Made by a program: the position numbers and the translations under genes. From Planctomycetota bacterium (GTDB taxonomy: Bacteria > Planctomycetota > GCA-002687715), in the NCBI GenBank assembly GCA_013213915.1, contig JABSRK010000230.1, positions 1 to 6,038 of the forward strand: DNA of 6,038 nt. Reading direction: 5' to 3'. Below the pieces are notes generated by a model. It was not told where the DNA came from and made no database searches. It worked only from the letters and a program-made list of their open reading frames with translations. Shown here piece by piece: positions 1 through 5,688 of the stretch; position 1 is the stretch's first letter; the number at the start of each line of letters is the position of its first letter.

Positions 1-1583
1 AGACACGCAACGAGCATCGCTGCGTGGTCGAACAGCGTGCCGGGGTGGCGCGCCTTTCCACCGGCGAGTGATCGCAGGTAGCGGCCGTCCTTCTGGCGAA
101 GTCCGGCGTCGATCGCCCTGGCGGTCTTGATGGCCTCGGCGACGTAGCGCGGCTCGCCGAGGGTGATGCCGGCGCGTGCGAGGGTGGAGATTATGAGGCC
201 GTTCCACCCGGTCAGGACCTTGATGTCGGCCATGGGCTGGGGGTGGGCAGCGCGGGCTTTCAGCAGCTTCTTTCGTGCGGACGCAAGCCGGGCCCGCAGC
301 TGTGACTCATCGATGCCGAGTTTTTGCGCCGCCACGGCTGGGGCGACGCTCTCGTGGAGGATGTTCGTCTTCGTCTCGTGGGTCGGAGTCGCCTGTTCGC
401 GCCAGTTGCCGGCCTCGGTGGCCCCGCTCCAAGCAATCATGGCGGACGCTTCGTCCTTGCTCAGCAGGTCGTGCAGTTCCTGCATGCGCCACACGTACGT
501 CGCTCCCTCCACGTGGTCGGCGTCCGCGTCATAGGCGCTGATGAACCCGCCTTCGGGGGTGCGCATGTCCGCCAGGCACCAGTCGAGCGTCTCGCGCACT
601 GCTTGTCGGTAGCGCTCGTCTTCAAAGACCTGGGACGCTTCGAGAAACAACTGCGCCAGGAGGGCCTGGTCGTAGAGCATCTTCTCGAAGTGGGGCAGTT
701 TCCAGAAACGATCGGTGCTGTAGCGGTGGAACCCGCCCGCCAGGTGATCGTGGATGCCTCCTCGCAGGATCGCGTCGAGCATGCGCTTGACGGCGCGGCC
801 GCCGTGAGTGCGTGGATCGCCCTTGCGCGCGGCCTGACGGAGGAGGAACAAAGGAGTACTCGGGCTCGGGAACTTCGGTGCCCACCGCGGCGGGCGGGCA
901 AACCCGCCGTGGTCCTTGTCCTCGCCCTGGAGGAGACCGAGGTTCGCCTCCTCGAGCATCTGCGGGTCCGGCATGTCTTCCGTCGCCCCGCGTTGCTGGA
1001 TGTCTCTTAAGTATTTGGAGAAGCTCGCGGTCTGCGTCAACAGGAGCTTCTTTCGGTCCTCATCGGTCCACGCTTTGTGGATGCCTTCGAGCAGCGTCTT
1101 GAAGCGATCGGGGGGGATGTACGTATCGACGTAGAACGGCTTCTTGTCGCTCATCAGAAACACGGACAGTGGCCAGCCGCCGCCTCCCTGTTTCATGATC
1201 TGGCAGGCTTCCATGTAGATGCGGTCGATGTCCGGCCGCTCTTCCCGGTCGAGCTTGATCGAGATGAAGTGCTCGTTCATGTAGGCGGCGATGTCCTTGT
1301 TCTGGAACGACTCGCGCTGCATGACGTGGCACCAATGGCAAGCCGCATAACCGATGCTCAAGAAAACCGGCTTCTCCGCTTTATTCGCCTTCTCGAACGC
1401 CTCCGTTCCCCACGGATGCCAGTCCACCGGGTCATGCTTGTGTTGCTGTAGATACGGGCTCTGCTCCTTCGCCATCCGGTTGGTGGTCGGCCTGGCCTCT
1501 TCCTGGTGCTCGCTTGCCACAGGTGGTTGGGCCTGGACGGCGAGGCTGAGCACGCAGAGATACGCCAGCGTGAGGATTCTCAT
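1..1583 (-). CDS. Exported DUF255 / thioredoxin-domain protein (YyaL/SPATA20-like), C-terminus cut by the window edge
   Basis: The frame is open without interruption from ATG at 1583 to the left edge (527 codons plus two bases). Residues 1-18 look like a Sec signal peptide with predicted cleavage at AVQA|Q. Residues about 38-200 form the DUF255 thioredoxin-like domain: YLQQHKHDPVDWHPW, then C82-H-W-C85-H-V-M, DREERPDID (112-120) and GGWPLSVFL (135-143). The second, alpha-helical toroid-like domain begins near residue 226 with APKFPSP, GGIHDHLAGGFHRYS (275-289), LPHFEKMLYD (296-305), EGGFISAYDADAD (344-356), and LTGWNGL (457-463). These are hallmark blocks of the family, whose members are usually near 700 residues, so roughly the last 150-170 are missing here. 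The biochemical role of the family is not settled; the CxxC suggests thiol-disulfide chemistry, and the helical domain resembles sugar-epimerase or glycosidase toroids. No good Shine-Dalgarno precedes the ATG. It lies 43 bases downstream of the peptidase gene on the same strand, so an operon is possible. Family assignment is very secure; function is not. Confidence 0.95.
   Translation of the reverse strand, partial: MRILTLAYLCVLSLAVQAQPPVASEHQEEARPTTNRMAKEQSPYLQQHKHDPVDWHPWGTEAFEKANKAEKPVFLSIGYAACHWCHVMQRESFQNKDIAAYMNEHFISIKLDREERPDIDRIYMEACQIMKQGGGGWPLSVFLMSDKKPFYVDTYIPPDRFKTLLEGIHKAWTDEDRKKLLLTQTASFSKYLRDIQQRGATEDMPDPQMLEEANLGLLQGEDKDHGGFARPPRWAPKFPSPSTPLFLLRQAARKGDPRTHGGRAVKRMLDAILRGGIHDHLAGGFHRYSTDRFWKLPHFEKMLYDQALLAQLFLEASQVFEDERYRQAVRETLDWCLADMRTPEGGFISAYDADADHVEGATYVWRMQELHDLLSKDEASAMIAWSGATEAGNWREQATPTHETKTNILHESVAPAVAAQKLGIDESQLRARLASARKKLLKARAAHPQPMADIKVLTGWNGLIISTLARAGITLGEPRYVAEAIKTARAIDAGLRQKDGRYLRSLAGGKARHPGTLFDHAAMLVAC
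1530..1583 (-). other. Predicted signal peptide of the DUF255 protein
   Basis: The first 18 residues are MRILTLAYLCVLSLAVQA: one early Arg, a hydrophobic core, and a small-x-small cleavage site before QP. Cys10 sits in YLC, which does not fit a lipobox, so signal peptidase I processing is more likely than lipidation. About 20 polar residues then link to the thioredoxin-like domain. Export is inferred from composition only. Confidence 0.75.
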
Positions 1584-1597
1584 GTCTGCAGTGTAGG

Positions 1598-1622
1598 GAT
1601 CTCGCCCGCGACGTTCGAGATC
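1598..1622 (-). other. Inverted repeat (hairpin) between peptidase and DUF255 genes
   Basis: GATCTCG (1598-1604) and CGAGATC (1616-1622) form a perfect 7-bp inverted repeat around an 11-base loop. It starts four bases after the peptidase stop codon and ends 14 bases before the DUF255 start codon. No T-run follows in the direction of transcription, so it is not a canonical intrinsic terminator. It could be an mRNA processing or stability hairpin, a weak attenuator, a protein-binding site, or chance. Confidence 0.4.
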
Positions 1623-1626
1623 GCCC

Positions 1627-4134
1627 CTAGGGCAGCACGAACCGCTGGCCGCCGGCGATCGCCGTGACGTCCAGGGTGGCGTTAAGGGTGACGCCCGAAA
1701 GGACGAAGGTCCAGCCGGAGATACTCGGGATGCTCGGGATGACGAGATTCGCAGCGGCCGTGCCCGAGGCGTCGAGGCTTCCGTGGAAGCCGCTGAAGAT
1801 CGACGGATAGAGGGGCACGAGGTCGAACAGGTCGTCCTTGTCGAGGGGGACGGTTCCGATGGGGACGGGGATGCCGATGGTCGCTGTGCGAGAAACGCCG
1901 AGCAGGTACGGCACCAGCGGGAAGTGGGGCGCAGAGAAGAGGATTCCTGTGGTGTGGCCGATCATGGGCGTTCCGGTGACGGTCAGGTCCAAGGCCGGCT
2001 GGAAGCCGTGGAGGCGGAAGTCGTCGATCGCGACCTCGAGGATGTCCAGCGAAGGCCAGTCCACCGCGCGGAACTTGATCTTCATCGCGCTGGTCCGCGG
2101 CATGTGATCGTCGATGCGGTAGGAGACCTCACGCCACGTCGGCTGGTTGGCCAGAACCGAGTCGATTTGCAGCCACGTCGCGCCCGCGTCGTTGGACAGC
2201 CAGACCTCCAGGTGAGGCGTCGCGACGTTCGAGGCGGCGAACCACCTCCAGTAGCTGATCACGGGGTCATGGACGTGGGACGCGTCGAGCAGGGGAGAGA
2301 CGAGGCTCGTGATGCCATCCACATCGTGGCTTGCGTGGGTGCCTGCGCCTGTCGCGGCGTTGCCGGTCACCCAGCAATCCGTGCCTGAGCCCGGAGTGTG
2401 ATCGTCCTCAGGGTTCCACATCTGACCGGCGAAGCTTGTCCCGGTTGGATCGGCGCGGACCCAGTCTCCGGGCGACGAGACCTCGTTGTCGACCGTCCAG
2501 CCCGCGTTCGGACCCTCGAAGTCGTCCGTGAGGATGACGGCCGTCGGCAATCCGACCGGCTGCGAGATCGTCCGCCGCGCCTGGACTCCGAACGGACCTC
2601 GAACGACGACATCGAAGCTGATTTCGACGCCGATGGGCGCGGCCGGGTCGATCTGGAGGTGCACGGGCAGGGCGCCGACCATGGTGCCGCCGTTCGGGGA
2701 GATCGTGCCCACCGTGACGGGGCCACTGAGGACCGTCAGCCACGGGCTCTCGCTCTCCGCGCTGAATTCGAACACCCCGCTCTGGGTCCCGCCATTCGTG
2801 ACGGTCGCGGTGACGTCGAGCAGTTCCCCTTGATCCCAGCTCCCGCTGACGCTCCCGCCGCTCACCTCGGTGACGGTGATGTCAGCGACGCGTGGGTCGG
2901 GGCCGCACACGCGGATAACGTGCTTCAGGTAGACGAAAGCGTCTTCGCAGATCGGCACCATGCGTGAGGTCGGCGGCCAGAAGCCGTCGAACGCGCTGCC
3001 GAGCTCGGCGGTGAACGACCACACGCTCTCGCCGCCGTTGACGCTCCCGTAGAACCAATCGAGTGACGTTCCGTTGGATGACTGTCCGAGGAGCGCGTAC
3101 GAGTGTCCCGTCGCATACAGGGGGCTCATCAGGCTCATCTCGTTCGCGAAGGTCGCGTAGATCGGTTCGACCGCCGCCGACGCGGTGACGCCGCTCGCGT
3201 ATCCGGGCGGGATGAACACCATCCCGCCGTACGCGTGCATGGAGAAGTAACCGGACAGGGTTGACTGGATCGTGTTCGCGAGGCCCTGCATCGCCTGCGT
3301 GCACGGCTCGCTGAACGCCGCGGTGCCGCGGTAGTACGGTGACGATGGTGTGGCGCTCGAACCGGCGTTGTTGAGGCCCCACTGGAACCCGTAGTTGCGG
3401 TTGGGATCGACGCCGAAGCTGCCACCCGCGTTGGGACGGCGGTTCTTGCGCCAGACGCCGCCACCGTTGGGGTGGGTCATCTCGTTGTAGACGTAGCCGT
3501 CCACGTTCACGAGGGGCACGATGTAGAGTTCGCGTTTGTCCACGATCTCGGTGAGTTCGGCGTCTGAGCCGTAGCGTTCGCAGAGTTGCTTCGCCAACCA
3601 CACCGCCGCCTGGAGCGCGATGGGCTCCCGTGCGTGGTGGCACCCGTCGATCAGGATCTCGGGCTCGTTCTCATCCTGCAGCGGGTTGTCCGACACCTTC
3701 CACATCCAGATGTCGCGTCCCTCCAGGGTCTGGCCAAGAGAGACCTTCGGCGCCATGAGGGTCGGGTACTGGATCTGCAGGTCATCCATGGCGAGGACGA
3801 GCTCGCTCGCCGTGTAGTACCCGCCCATGGACCCCTGTCCGAACGGTGGATTGGCGCCCGACCGAGGGCTGGGCTGCAGGCGCGAGGCGTAGAACTGCTC
3901 GATGTTCTGGTGGACGACGCGAGTCCCAAATCCGAGACCGGCGATGGCCGCAAGGTCGCTGGCATTGCCCAAGACCCGGACATCGGGATACCCGCTGACC
4001 ACGTCGAAGTCGTTCCGGAGCAGGGCCGTCATGGCCGATGCGTTCGGGACGCGAACCGCGATGTCGAGGGTCTGGGCGCACGCCGGGGCTGCCAGGGCCG
4101 CCGTCACGACTAAGGACAGGAGAGCACGTGTCAT
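1627..4134 (-). CDS. Exported M14-family zinc carboxypeptidase with C-terminal beta-sandwich modules
   Basis: This is an 835-residue metallocarboxypeptidase that would remove C-terminal amino acids from peptides outside the cytoplasm. Residues 1-20 are a signal peptide (MTRALLSLVVTAALAAPACA|Q). Residues 21 to about 104 are propeptide-like, with LAAIAGLGFGTRVV and NIEQFYASR. The catalytic domain spans about 105-410. Zinc ligands are H167 and E170 in HHAREP and H300 in MHAYGG. Substrate-binding R229 (WRKNRRPN) and N245-R246 (DPNRNYGF) are present, as is the general-base E377 (FTAELG). Leu358 in SLDW matches Ile255 of carboxypeptidase A, suggesting a preference for hydrophobic or mixed C-terminal residues; the Tyr248 position holds Gln351. 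After the catalytic domain come an Ig/CARDB-like domain (about 412-528), a jelly-roll-like domain (537-710, from DDFEGPNAGW to IDDFRLHG) and a C-terminal beta-domain (712-835). I chose ATG 4134 because it starts the signal peptide exactly; an upstream in-frame TTG at 4254 would add 40 Arg-rich residues. No clear Shine-Dalgarno is visible. Family assignment is secure; substrate is unknown. Confidence 0.95.
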   Translation of the reverse strand: MTRALLSLVVTAALAAPACAQTLDIAVRVPNASAMTALLRNDFDVVSGYPDVRVLGNASDLAAIAGLGFGTRVVHQNIEQFYASRLQPSPRSGANPPFGQGSMGGYYTASELVLAMDDLQIQYPTLMAPKVSLGQTLEGRDIWMWKVSDNPLQDENEPEILIDGCHHAREPIALQAAVWLAKQLCERYGSDAELTEIVDKRELYIVPLVNVDGYVYNEMTHPNGGGVWRKNRRPNAGGSFGVDPNRNYGFQWGLNNAGSSATPSSPYYRGTAAFSEPCTQAMQGLANTIQSTLSGYFSMHAYGGMVFIPPGYASGVTASAAVEPIYATFANEMSLMSPLYATGHSYALLGQSSNGTSLDWFYGSVNGGESVWSFTAELGSAFDGFWPPTSRMVPICEDAFVYLKHVIRVCGPDPRVADITVTEVSGGSVSGSWDQGELLDVTATVTNGGTQSGVFEFSAESESPWLTVLSGPVTVGTISPNGGTMVGALPVHLQIDPAAPIGVEISFDVVVRGPFGVQARRTISQPVGLPTAVILTDDFEGPNAGWTVDNEVSSPGDWVRADPTGTSFAGQMWNPEDDHTPGSGTDCWVTGNAATGAGTHASHDVDGITSLVSPLLDASHVHDPVISYWRWFAASNVATPHLEVWLSNDAGATWLQIDSVLANQPTWREVSYRIDDHMPRTSAMKIKFRAVDWPSLDILEVAIDDFRLHGFQPALDLTVTGTPMIGHTTGILFSAPHFPLVPYLLGVSRTATIGIPVPIGTVPLDKDDLFDLVPLYPSIFSGFHGSLDASGTAAANLVIPSIPSISGWTFVLSGVTLNATLDVTAIAGGQRFVLP
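1630..2001 (-). other. C-terminal beta-domain of the carboxypeptidase, possible sorting or anchoring tail
   Basis: Residues 712-835 start at PALDLTVTGTPMIG and end with GGQRFVLP. The segment is rich in Leu, Ile, Val, Pro and Gly, with LDASGTAAANLVIP followed by ISGWTFVLSGVTLNAT. I recall a similar C-terminal pattern on many exported proteins of some marine Planctomycetota, where its role is undefined. There is no LPxTG, no terminal hydrophobic helix and no type IX secretion signature. Confidence 0.5.
2005..2526 (-). other. Jelly-roll-like (MAM/P-domain style) module of the carboxypeptidase
   Basis: Residues 537-710 run from DDFEGPNAGWTV through GDWVRADPTG, DCWVTGN, SPLLDASHVHDPVISYWRW, LEVWLSNDAGATW and end at VAIDDFRLHG. 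This order (FE-G-GW opening, WxVSNDGGxxW-like centre, IDDFRL ending) is typical of carbohydrate-binding-like or MAM-like jelly rolls on secreted bacterial proteins. Likely roles are substrate or surface binding. It is not a catalytic domain as far as I can see. Confidence 0.65.
2551..2901 (-). other. Ig/CARDB-like beta-sandwich domain of the carboxypeptidase
   Basis: Residues 412-528 alternate hydrophobic and polar residues with Gly/Asp/Asn turns: PRVADITVTEV, the WDQGELLDVTATVTNGGT segment, LQIDPAAPIGVEISFDVVV. This pattern fits an Ig-fold module (CARDB or NPCBM-associated type) commonly placed after exported peptidase domains, probably as spacer or binding module. The fold call rests on pattern alone. 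Confidence 0.6.
2905..3822 (-). other. M14 catalytic domain of the carboxypeptidase
   Basis: This is residues 105-410. It starts at YYTASEL, a usual opening of bacterial M14 domains, and ends at the final helix EDAFVYLKHVIRVCG. The zinc triad H167/E170/H300, R229, N245, R246, Y302 (Tyr198 equivalent) and E377 align with bovine carboxypeptidase A H69/E72/H196, R127, N144, R145, Y198 and E270. The HHAREP form of the zinc motif is like carboxypeptidase T and other bacterial members. Five Cys occur in this segment (C165, C185, C278, C396, C410), allowing disulfides in the exported enzyme. Confidence 0.92.
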
Positions 4135-4285
4135 GGGTATGAGGGCCGTCACCGAAAGAAGGTCCAGGTCGGTGTCGGCTGCGGGCAGGGTCCAGTCTAC
4201 AGGGTGACGGTGCCTCCAAGCCACACTGCGGTTGTTTGAGCGCCGTTTCCGCAACCAGGCCGAGCTTCATCGGCGAGTTCGGGTG

Positions 4286-4300
4286 CCGGCAATATGCCGG
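4286..4300. repeat. Short perfect hairpin CCGGCA-ATA-TGCCGG
   Basis: CCGGCA (4286-4291) and TGCCGG (4295-4300) are perfect inverted copies around a 3-base ATA loop. It is an isolated AT-containing palindrome in GC-rich non-coding DNA, about 150 bases upstream of the carboxypeptidase start. No T-run follows on either strand. It may be a binding site or an RNA hairpin. Confidence 0.45.
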
Positions 4301-4315
4301 GACGCTCGGACACTC

Positions 4316-4328
4316 GCGGTGATACCGC
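4316..4328. repeat. Short perfect hairpin GCGGT-GAT-ACCGC
   Basis: GCGGT (4316-4320) and ACCGC (4324-4328) are inverted copies around GAT, 15 bases from the hairpin at 4286-4300. A 7-base direct repeat, GCTCGGA, lies at 4304-4310 and 4327-4333. Such short repeats can occur by chance in GC-rich DNA. Confidence 0.35.
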
Positions 4329-4391
4329 TCGGAGCGATAACGGGAGCGGAGGGAGAGGGTGTACGGGTGGCAAGTCCGGAGTCTCGAGCGG

Positions 4392-4409
4392 AACGCGCGC
4401 AGCGCGGTT
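4392..4409 (-). terminator. Possible weak terminator or 3' hairpin of the membrane-protein gene
   Basis: In the minus-strand transcript, AACCGCGC and GCGCGTT can pair with one bulged base around a TGC loop, at the stop codon of the membrane-protein gene (TGA, 4409-4411). The stem is strong, but no U-tract follows, so classical Rho-independent termination is doubtful. It may only define an RNA 3' end. Confidence 0.3.
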
Positions 4410-5545
4410 CAGTCAGAAGGAGTGGGGCCGTTCTCTGGGGCCTCTTCGGCCGCCGGTGACGACGCCGGTGGCGCCGGCGTCTCTGGAACGTCCGGGGCGT
4501 CGGACGGATCCCGCGCCACGTCGCTGTAGTCCACCCCGTCCACGTCCTTGCGCAGGATGAGGAACAGAGAGGTGAACGCGCCGAAGGTGAAGGAGATCAA
4601 CGCGCCCCACAGCAGCAGGCGATAGAGGCCCATGACGGCCCCGTACGCGAAGGCGCAGTATCCCTGGAACCCGTCGAGGTTTTGACCTTGCACCATGCGC
4701 TGGAAATCAGATGTGCTGTCTTCCCACAGGGGCAGCATGCTGTCGGCGACGACCCCTTCGACCAGGCGCTGCTCCACGAACAACTCGTGGACGAAGCCGA
4801 GGAAGTAGAAGAGGATGACCAACTGCAGGATGAGCGGTATGGCGCGGGCGAACACGTAGTTGAACGACTTCCCGAGGGAGTCGTACGTGCCCTTGCGCTC
4901 GGTCGCGATAGCAGCCGGCATGAAGCCAAGTGACACGAGCCCTGCGATCCCGATGAGCACCGCCAGCAGACTCGAGATGATGGTCAGCGGGAGCAGCAGG
5001 AGACCGAGCACCCACCCGAGCCCTGGAATCCAGGTCACGACGCCTGCGAACTGGTTGCACAGGAGCAGGAACAGGATCGGGAGCATGACGGCGAGCGGGT
5101 ACAGCATCCCCGTCAGCTTCACGCGCCACGCGAATGCGAACGCGGAGCCGAGGGCGCAGTACTCGTCGCGGGCGATGCGCAGGGCGAGGATCCGGCAGAT
5201 GGCCACGCCGAACGTGGACCACAGGAAGAAGAACAGCACGATCTGCAGGGCGAACACCACGCCGAAGTGTCCCGTCGGTCCGATCTCGGGCCACGATCGC
5301 GCTTCCGCGACGGTCAGCAGTCGATCGGGGAAACTGTGGGTCAGAGTGTCCGCGATCTGCGACGTGGTCGGCTGGAGATCCGCATGGAGGTTCTCCATGC
5401 CCTCAGGCATGCCGGCCACGAGGGCGCAGATCCAGGAGCCGGCCCAGAAGAGCACCACGGCCGCGGCTCCGAGGGCCATGGCGTTGATGGACACCGGAAA
5501 CCACAGGACACGGAAGACCTTGAAGAGGCTCGTGTTTTCTCCCAT
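4409..5545 (-). CDS. Polytopic membrane protein of unknown function
   Basis: This 378-residue protein has about six or seven hydrophobic segments, near residues 18-45, 94-120, 147-169, 172-208 (long enough for two helices), 235-253 and 297-331. A soluble loop (about 46-92) separates the first two, and a hydrophilic stretch (about 254-296) precedes the last. The C-terminus from about 333 is a Pro/Ala/Asp/Glu-rich, probably disordered tail. Blocks I recognise from an unnamed group of planctomycetal membrane proteins are CRILALRIARDE (117-128) before the third helix and ATERKGTYDSLGKSFNYVF (214-232) after the central hydrophobic block. I know no function for them, and no transporter, enzyme or secretion motif is visible. 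The start is ATG 5545 with AGGAG at 5556-5560, ten bases upstream; a TTG at 5548 directly before it would sit seven bases from the same site and add one residue. It is divergent from the ThiF-like gene. Coding status is very likely; function is unknown. Confidence 0.9.
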   Translation of the reverse strand: MGENTSLFKVFRVLWFPVSINAMALGAAAVVLFWAGSWICALVAGMPEGMENLHADLQPTTSQIADTLTHSFPDRLLTVAEARSWPEIGPTGHFGVVFALQIVLFFFLWSTFGVAICRILALRIARDEYCALGSAFAFAWRVKLTGMLYPLAVMLPILFLLLCNQFAGVVTWIPGLGWVLGLLLLPLTIISSLLAVLIGIAGLVSLGFMPAAIATERKGTYDSLGKSFNYVFARAIPLILQLVILFYFLGFVHELFVEQRLVEGVVADSMLPLWEDSTSDFQRMVQGQNLDGFQGYCAFAYGAVMGLYRLLLWGALISFTFGAFTSLFLILRKDVDGVDYSDVARDPSDAPDVPETPAPPASSPAAEEAPENGPTPSD

Positions 5546-5555
5546 CAACGGATGA

Positions 5556-5560
5556 CTCCT
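5556..5560 (-). promoter_or_regulatory. Shine-Dalgarno AGGAG of the membrane-protein gene
   Basis: AGGAG on the minus strand lies ten bases before ATG 5545 and seven before TTG 5548. It is the only clear Shine-Dalgarno among the four gene starts in the window, and it leaves the exact start ambiguous by one codon. Confidence 0.7.
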
Positions 5561-5577
5561 GCGCCGCGCGCACGGTC

Positions 5578-5606
5578 ATGGTAGAGCAGGGGAATGAGCC
5601 CGGCAA
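5578..5606 (-). promoter_or_regulatory. Candidate sigma-70-type promoter of the membrane-protein gene
   Basis: On the minus strand TTGCCG (5606-5601) and TACCAT (5583-5578) match the -35 and -10 consensus at four of six positions each, with a 17-base spacer. Transcription would begin near 5571, giving a leader of about 26 bases that contains the AGGAG site. Spacing and context support it, but the matches are modest. Confidence 0.45.
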
Positions 5607-5618
5607 GCGGGGCCGCTT
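5605..5618. promoter_or_regulatory. Operator-like palindrome AAGCGG-GG-CCGCTT
   Basis: A 6-bp perfect inverted repeat with a 2-base centre overlaps the last two bases of the candidate -35 element and extends upstream of it. GGCCGCT within it (5611-5617) recurs at 5629-5635, 18 bases on. Its position between divergent genes fits a regulator site, but such GC-rich palindromes are also common by chance. Confidence 0.35.
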
Positions 5619-5688
5619 CTCCTGAAGTGGCCGCTCGCCAACGGGTTGAGTCAGGCGTGGTGACCCGCGTCGAGAGCACGAGATACGA

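Larger units (their letters stand above)
4135..4408. other. Non-coding gap upstream of the carboxypeptidase gene
   Basis: This 274-base stretch holds no convincing gene; short open frames here lack coding character. It must contain the 3' end of the membrane-protein transcript and, unless there is read-through, the promoter of the carboxypeptidase gene. I find no good sigma-70 promoter on the minus strand: TTGGAG and TAGACT (around 4200-4225) are only 14 bases apart, too close for a standard spacer. Three short hairpins are listed separately. Confidence 0.6.
5546..5688. other. Divergent intergenic region between membrane-protein and ThiF-like genes
   Basis: These 143 bases carry the control signals of two divergent genes. 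The minus-strand promoter, Shine-Dalgarno and palindrome are listed separately. For the plus-strand gene I see TTGAGT at 5646-5651 but no -10 element at a suitable distance, so its promoter is unresolved. Confidence 0.7.

Noticed and set aside
461..901. Minus-strand 146-codon frame inside the DUF255 gene
   Set aside because: It is in another frame on the same strand, with Arg/Ser/Thr-rich composition typical of a shadow; the continuous DUF255 frame spans it without any frameshift.
324..1010. Plus-strand open frame of 228 codons (and smaller plus-strand frames nearby)
   Set aside because: It lies antisense to the DUF255 gene, whose family motifs cover the same bases; long antisense frames are expected in GC-rich DNA.
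1840..1890. Repeated GGGGACGG-like units
   Set aside because: They encode a locally repetitive IGIPVPIGTVP stretch in the carboxypeptidase C-terminal domain; too short and imperfect to be a real repeat array.
1783..2388. Plus-strand open frame of 201 codons
   Set aside because: It is antisense to the carboxypeptidase C-terminal modules, and its Asp/Arg/Val-rich composition resembles no protein family.
2882..3643. Minus-strand 253-codon frame overlapping the M14 domain
   Set aside because: It is Arg-rich out-of-frame translation of the catalytic domain; all zinc and catalytic motifs are in the main frame.
4135..4254. 40-residue N-terminal extension of the carboxypeptidase from TTG 4254
   Set aside because: It would bury a good signal peptide behind an Arg/His-rich stretch; ATG 4134 starts the signal peptide directly.
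3782..4270. Minus-strand frame starting at ATG 4270, upstream of the carboxypeptidase start
   Set aside because: It overlaps the signal peptide and propeptide in another frame, has no ribosome site and no recognisable domain.
4860..5555. Plus-strand open frame of 231 codons
   Set aside because: It is antisense to the membrane-protein gene, has no hydrophobic or domain pattern of its own, and reads through that gene's start signals.
5610..5624. AGGAGAAG on the minus strand, resembling a strong Shine-Dalgarno
   Set aside because: No start codon with an open frame follows at a suitable distance, and it lies upstream of the candidate promoter.
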